Positions 4,899 through 7,400 of a DNA stretch of 7,400 nucleotides are shown piece after piece. Source of the DNA: an uncultured Bacteroidota bacterium (GTDB lineage Bacteria > Bacteroidota > Bacteroidia > NS11-12g > UBA955); NCBI GenBank assembly GCA_903879775.1, contig CAIRMY010000297.1:1-7400 (forward strand), given 5' to 3'. The translations under genes were made by a program, and so were the position numbers. Position 1 is the first letter of the stretch. Every line of letters begins with the position of its first letter. Under the pieces are notes generated by a model that was not told the origin of the DNA, ran no database searches, and saw only the letters and a program-made list of their open reading frames with translations.

Positions 4899-5837
4899 AT
4901 GAAAATTCTCGTTACAGGTGGGGCTGGTTTTATTGGGTCAAACCTTGTTAAAGCTTTGTTAGATAGAGATGATATTCATCTGGTTAGGGTGCTTGATAAC
5001 TTTGCAACTGGGCATTTGAGTAACATCGAAGAATTTTTGGATAATCCGCGTTTTGAGTTGGTGGAAGGCGATATTCGCAACATTGATGATTGTATGAAGG
5101 CCTGCAATGGCATCGATGCGGTGAGTCACCAGGCGGCTTTGGGTTCTGTTCCGCGCAGCATTGCCGATCCGATCAATTCGCACAATGTGAATGTGAACGG
5201 ATTTTTGAACATGTTGGAGGCGGTTCGTGCGAAGGGCATCAAGCGGTTTGTTTATGCTTCGAGTTCGTCGGTGTATGGCGATTTGAACGAATCTCCGAAG
5301 GTAGAAACGCGGGTTGGGAAGGTTTTAAGTCCCTACGCAGCCACAAAAATGACGAATGAATTGTACGCTGAGGCGTATTCAAAAAACTATAATTTAACGA
5401 TAGCGGGCTTCCGCTACTTCAATGTTTTCGGCCCGAAGCAGGATCCGAATGGTCCTTATGCGGCGGTAATTCCGTTGTTCATGAAGGCGGCAAAAACGAA
5501 TGTCCCTCCAACAATTAACGGAGATGGGAGCATCACGAGGGATTTCACGCCGGTGGTGAATGTTGTGAATATGAACATTTTGGGGTTAACTGGCAATTTG
5601 GAGGGAAGCAAACACTATGTTTTCAACGTTGCGTGTGGTGCCACCACAGATTTGCTGAGCATTTGGAACATGATCAAAGAAATTACGGGCAGTACAGTTG
5701 ATCCAATCTTTGGTGCTGTCCGCAATGGCGACATTCTGTTTAGCCTGGCTGATGTAACGCATGCGAAGGAAGTTTTGGGTTACGAGCCTAATGGGGATTT
5801 ACGCAAAGCACTGAAGTTCTTAGCGGAATACCGCTAA
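4899..5837 (+). CDS. NAD-dependent UDP-sugar 4-epimerase (GalE/WbpP-like)
   Basis: This is a 312-residue extended short-chain dehydrogenase, complete from the NAD-binding TGGAGFIGS (6-14) through DNFATGH (33-39), GDIR (57-60), SSSSVYGD (121-128) and the catalytic YxxxK (Y146, K150). FRYFNVFGPKQDPNGPYAAVIP (residues 171-192, broken here) and GDGSITRDFT (208-217) are substrate-domain motifs typical of UDP-GlcNAc/GalNAc 4-epimerases of the WbpP type. The likely product is UDP-GalNAc or UDP-Gal for the glycan made in this locus; the exact substrate is inference. Two places depart from the common pattern: FTPVVNVV (216-223), where FT(Y/F)(V/I)(D/E)N is usual, and GDILFS (277-282), where GDIRHS or similar is usual. 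The start is the first ATG, immediately before the glycine motif and 4 bases after a -7 box. The gene's last 12 codons form the left arm of a 25-bp hairpin. Confidence 0.9.
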   Translation: MKILVTGGAGFIGSNLVKALLDRDDIHLVRVLDNFATGHLSNIEEFLDNPRFELVEGDIRNIDDCMKACNGIDAVSHQAALGSVPRSIADPINSHNVNVNGFLNMLEAVRAKGIKRFVYASSSSVYGDLNESPKVETRVGKVLSPYAATKMTNELYAEAYSKNYNLTIAGFRYFNVFGPKQDPNGPYAAVIPLFMKAAKTNVPPTINGDGSITRDFTPVVNVVNMNILGLTGNLEGSKHYVFNVACGATTDLLSIWNMIKEITGSTVDPIFGAVRNGDILFSLADVTHAKEVLGYEPNGDLRKALKFLAEYR

Positions 5838-5855
5838 GAACTTCGGTGCTTTGTG
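5802..5855 (+). terminator. 25-bp stem-loop spanning the end of the epimerase gene
   Basis: Bases 5802-5826 pair with 5831-5855 around the 4-base loop AATA: 23 Watson-Crick pairs plus two G-U pairs in RNA, the central 14 (5813-5826 with 5831-5844) being perfect. The left arm is coding and the stop codon (5835-5837) lies in the right arm. No U tract follows. It is long for a terminator and could instead protect the mRNA 3' end. Confidence 0.7.
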
Positions 5856-5990
5856 GCTTATAGGATTATGGGCTTATAGGCTTCGCTCCGCAGTTTATAA
5901 GATTATAAGCTTCGCTTCGCTCCGCAGATTATAGGATTATAGGATTATTCCATATAGCTATCTGGATTATGGGGTTATAGGAATTCAAGT
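5855..5990. repeat. Forward array of 8-mers (GATTATAG type) with GCTTCGC/GCTCCGC hairpins
   Basis: Tandem units such as GCTTATAG, GATTATGG and GATTATAG are broken by overlapping mini-hairpins: GCTTCGC then GCTCCGC at 5880-5891, and two GCTTCGC plus GCTCCGC at 5909-5925. Read on the minus strand these are GCGAAGC and GCGGAGC, i.e. GAA and GGA triloops. TTATGGGCTTATAGG (5866-5880) is repeated inverted at 6078-6092. A degenerate AGCT palindrome (5950-5965, core ATAGCTAT) lies inside. After it, 5991-6067 holds nothing clear except GTTTAAAG-like words. Confidence 0.85.
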
Positions 5991-6067
5991 GTTATAAACC
6001 GTAAACTTAATATTAGGTATCATTTTTAGTTTAAAGTTTAATTCGCTGCAATTTAACAAGCTGAGTA

Positions 6068-6205
6068 AGCCTATAAACCTATAAGCCCATAAGCCCAAAG
6101 CAAATGTTTATAAAAGTTTATGAGGTTTATAAAGGTTCAAGTTTATCGATATACTCATAAGCCTATAAGCCTATAAACTTATAAGCCCATAAGCCCATAA
6201 ACTTA
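6068..6205. repeat. Reverse array of 8-mers (CCTATAAG type)
   Basis: There are two blocks. The one at 6070-6097 reads CCTATAAA, CCTATAAG, CCCATAAG, CCC. The one at 6162-6205 is a clean period-8 run: CCTATAAG, CCTATAAA, CTTATAAG, CCCATAAG, CCCATAAA, CTTA. Both are the complement of the forward units at 5855-5990, so the gap as a whole forms an imperfect long inverted repeat. No GC-rich hairpin separates the units here. Confidence 0.85.
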
Positions 6206-6231
6206 TTTTTTTGCAGTTTTTGCAAATCTTT
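6186..6231 (+). repeat. 46-bp direct repeat, left copy (partner 7248-7293)
   Basis: Bases 6186-6231 and 7248-7293 match at 43 of 46 positions in the same orientation. The three differences are all A/G: one in the 8-mer part and two inside the paired TGC motifs. The copies bracket the NYN gene, 1.06 kb apart, and include the end of the reverse array plus the TTGC/TGC(A/G)AAT part of the promoter module. Confidence 0.9.
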
Positions 6232-6286
6232 TTTGTGTGAATTATTGATTGAAAATTTACTTAGGGTAATTGACTTTGTAATTTTG
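6211..6286 (+). promoter_or_regulatory. Shared promoter module before the NYN gene (copy 2 of 3)
   Basis: TTGCA starts at 6211, TGCAAATCTTT at 6221 and the -7 box TAATTTTG at 6279. The spacings of 10 and 58 bp are those of the modules at 3653-3728 and 7273-7348. The sequence between motifs is not conserved, which argues for selection on the spacing rather than simple recent duplication. The NYN mRNA would have a leader of about 150 bases. Confidence 0.55.
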
Positions 6287-6359
6287 TATTCAAAGGTTTT
6301 TTAAATGATAAAATTATTTTGAAATACTTTTATGTAAATACGGCAATATAAAAAGAGAA

Positions 6360-6404
6360 ACGCCTCTTTTAGGGAGGCGTCGGACCATGGATACTATCCA
6401 TGGT
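6360..6404 (+). ncRNA. Twin hairpin in the NYN leader (structured RNA candidate)
   Basis: Two hairpins follow each other: ACGCCTC / GAGGCGT (6360-6366 with 6374-6380, loop of 7, extendable by two G-U pairs) and ACCATGGAT / ATCCATGGT (6384-6392 with 6396-6404, loop ACT). They are the only GC-rich stretch in an AT-rich leader and lie 36 bases before the start codon. They are unlike the array hairpins in length and loop. They could be a leader regulator, a small RNA, or a nuclease target; no known family is recognised. Confidence 0.4.
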
Positions 6405-6440
6405 GGGGTTCTTGAATACGAATTTAAGTAAAATATCTAA

Positions 6441-7073
6441 ATGATGCAAGAAAATGAAAATAAGTGTGAAAGGGTTATAGCATACATTGACGGATTTAAT
6501 CTTTATTTTGGAATGCGAGAAGCTGGTTTTCATAACTGCAGGTGGTTGAATATTCATAAATTAATCATCAATTTATTAAAGCCACACCAATGCCTTGTGG
6601 GAATTAAATATTTTACAAGTAGAGTTAGCAATAATCCGGATAAGCAGAAAAGACAATCCACTTATATAGATGCTTTGGAAAGTATTGATATAAGGATTAT
6701 TTATGGTAATTATCAAGATGGATCAACTGAGTGTAATCGATGTGGCCATATTTGGCGAACTGCAAAAGAGAAAATGACAGATGTGAATATAGCAATGAAT
6801 ATTATTGTTGATGCATACAAAGATGAGTATGATATGGCTATACTTATTTCAGGTGATAGTGATTTATCGCCTCCGATTCGTGAAGTACATGCTTTATTTA
6901 AAAATAAGAGAGTGTTTATAGCTTTTCCCCCGAAACGTCATAATAATTCATTGGCTTTGGTCGCGAAAGGTTCCGAAATTATTGGAAGAAAGCGTTTGTT
7001 GGATGCGCAATTTGATGAACAGGTATTAAGTAAAACGGGGTATCTTTTGCGAATTCCTAATGATTGGAAATAG
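6441..7073 (+). CDS. NYN-domain (PIN-like) ribonuclease-family protein with CxxC
   Basis: This 210-residue cytoplasmic protein is of the LabA/DUF88-like NYN family, a PIN-fold group of metal-dependent RNases. The acidic motifs are in place: AYIDGFNLYFG (14-24; D17, N20), EKMTDVNIA (110-118; D114) and LISGDSDLSPP (135-145; D139, D141). A CNRCGHIW knuckle (98-105), which could bind zinc together with other residues, precedes the second motif. The C-terminal FPPKRHNNSL and IGRKRL segments are also typical. The length is normal. It starts ATG-ATG at 6441/6444 with no visible Shine-Dalgarno site. It stands alone between two hairpin/8-mer arrays, has no partner in the same orientation, and uses AT-richer codons than the sugar genes, which fits an accessory origin. 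The RNA target is unknown. Roles in RNA turnover, phage defence or toxicity are known or suspected for relatives. Confidence 0.88.
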   Translation: MMQENENKCERVIAYIDGFNLYFGMREAGFHNCRWLNIHKLIINLLKPHQCLVGIKYFTSRVSNNPDKQKRQSTYIDALESIDIRIIYGNYQDGSTECNRCGHIWRTAKEKMTDVNIAMNIIVDAYKDEYDMAILISGDSDLSPPIREVHALFKNKRVFIAFPPKRHNNSLALVAKGSEIIGRKRLLDAQFDEQVLSKTGYLLRIPNDWK

Positions 7074-7082
7074 CGAAAAAAT

Positions 7083-7144
7083 ATGGATTATGGGCTTCGC
7101 TTCGCTTCGCAGTTTATAAGATTATTGGATTATAGGGTTATGGG
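7083..7144. repeat. Forward 8-mer/hairpin array after the NYN gene
   Basis: GGATTATGG leads into three overlapping GCTTCGC hairpins (7094-7110), then a run of 18 bases (7108-7125) identical to 5889-5906 except for none seen, then GGATTATAGGGTTATGGG. It is the same class of array as 5855-5990. A lone GTCAAC follows at 7147-7152. Bases 7153-7215 are AT-rich with nothing else to report. Confidence 0.85.
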
Positions 7145-7229
7145 ATGTCAACTGGATAAATCTCTAAACTGAAGATAATGAGAATATGTATTCAGACTTT
7201 TATTTTTGATAGAGAAGTTTATAAATAGG

Positions 7230-7266
7230 AGCCTATAAGCTTATAAACCCATAAACCCATAAACTT
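7230..7266. repeat. Reverse 8-mer array at the right side
   Basis: A period-8 run reads CCTATAAG, CTTATAAA, CCCATAAA, CCCATAAA, CTTA (7232-7267). It is the complement of the forward units and near-identical to the end of the reverse array at 6186-6205. It is part of the 46-bp direct repeat (7248-7293). Confidence 0.85.
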
Positions 7267-7293
7267 ATTTTTTTGCGGTTTTTGCGAATCTTT
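7248..7293 (+). repeat. 46-bp direct repeat, right copy (partner 6186-6231)
   Basis: This is the second copy of the repeat that brackets the NYN gene, matching 43 of 46 positions. Its differences from the left copy turn TGCAG into TGCGG and TGCAAAT into TGCGAAT, i.e. only purine changes at the variable position of the motif. Confidence 0.9.
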
Positions 7294-7348
7294 GATGATC
7301 AAATTTCATTGAACGATGCTCTTGGTATGCTTGCATGGATTAATTTTG
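7273..7348 (+). promoter_or_regulatory. Shared promoter module at the right edge (copy 3 of 3)
   Basis: TTGCG starts at 7273, TGCGAATCTTT at 7283 and TAATTTTG at 7341, with the same 10 and 58 bp spacings as the other two modules. It implies a rightward gene starting near or beyond the end of the window. Bases 7349-7400 contain no convincing start codon or protein. Confidence 0.5.
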
Positions 7349-7400
7349 TATTGGTGAAAGGGATGATGTTTTAGATCGGGTTTTTGAAATCGAGAAGTTA

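Noticed and set aside
6360..6420. tRNA or tRNA-like gene
   Set aside because: The two hairpins do not make a cloverleaf: no acceptor stem, no anticodon arm with a 7-base loop in the right place, and no TTC loop arm.
7344..7400. Open frame at the right edge (ends ...DDVLDRVFEIEKL)
   Set aside because: It looks protein-like, but it is preceded by a stop at 7341 and has no ATG, GTG or TTG start in the open part, so it may be leader sequence; the ATGs at 7363 and 7366 hit a stop within three codons.

Overview
The window looks like a polysaccharide (O-antigen or capsule) biosynthesis region of a Bacteroidota chromosome, probably from the Flavobacteriia/Cryomorphaceae side. The evidence is the gene content, a base composition near 40% GC, the scarcity of clear Shine-Dalgarno sites, and several matches to the Bacteroidota -7 promoter box TAnnTTTG. 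No rRNA, tRNA, transposase or recombinase gene is visible.

Left part (1-3078): the 3' end of an NDP-sugar epimerase/reductase is followed by a membrane-bound sugar-1-phosphate transferase of the WecA/WbpL type. This pair normally makes and loads the first sugar onto the lipid carrier. Tail to tail with it, overlapping by 4 bases, is a full-length AsnB-type glutamine-dependent amidotransferase. A second, complete NDP-sugar 4-epimerase lies at 4899-5837.

Right part (3086-7400): two accessory modules are interleaved with this sugar pathway. One is a two-gene overlapping pair, a small protein followed by a 200-residue protein with a PARP-like H-G...G-I-Y-F signature; it is possibly a toxin-antitoxin-like unit. 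The other is a NYN-domain (PIN-like) nuclease. A further gene probably starts just beyond the right edge.

The most unusual material is between the genes. The four gaps are filled with arrays of tiny perfect hairpins separated by AT-rich linkers (GTTGAC, GTTTAC, GTTTAG, or 8-mers like GCTTATAG). On one strand nearly all the loops are GNA triloops closed by C-G (GAA, GTA, GCA and GGA all occur). Most gaps read first in one orientation and then in the reverse complement, so each could fold back on itself.

The arrays on the two sides of the ART-like pair are colinear inverted copies of each other. They differ by loop changes of the GNA type and one compensatory base-pair swap. After the last reverse array, three gaps carry the same promoter module: TTGC, then 10 bp later TGC(A/G)AAT, then exactly 58 bp later TAATTTTG. 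Together this suggests repeated gene cassettes, each with structured borders and a shared promoter, inserted in a sugar locus. That reading is inference; the repeats and spacings are read directly from the sequence.
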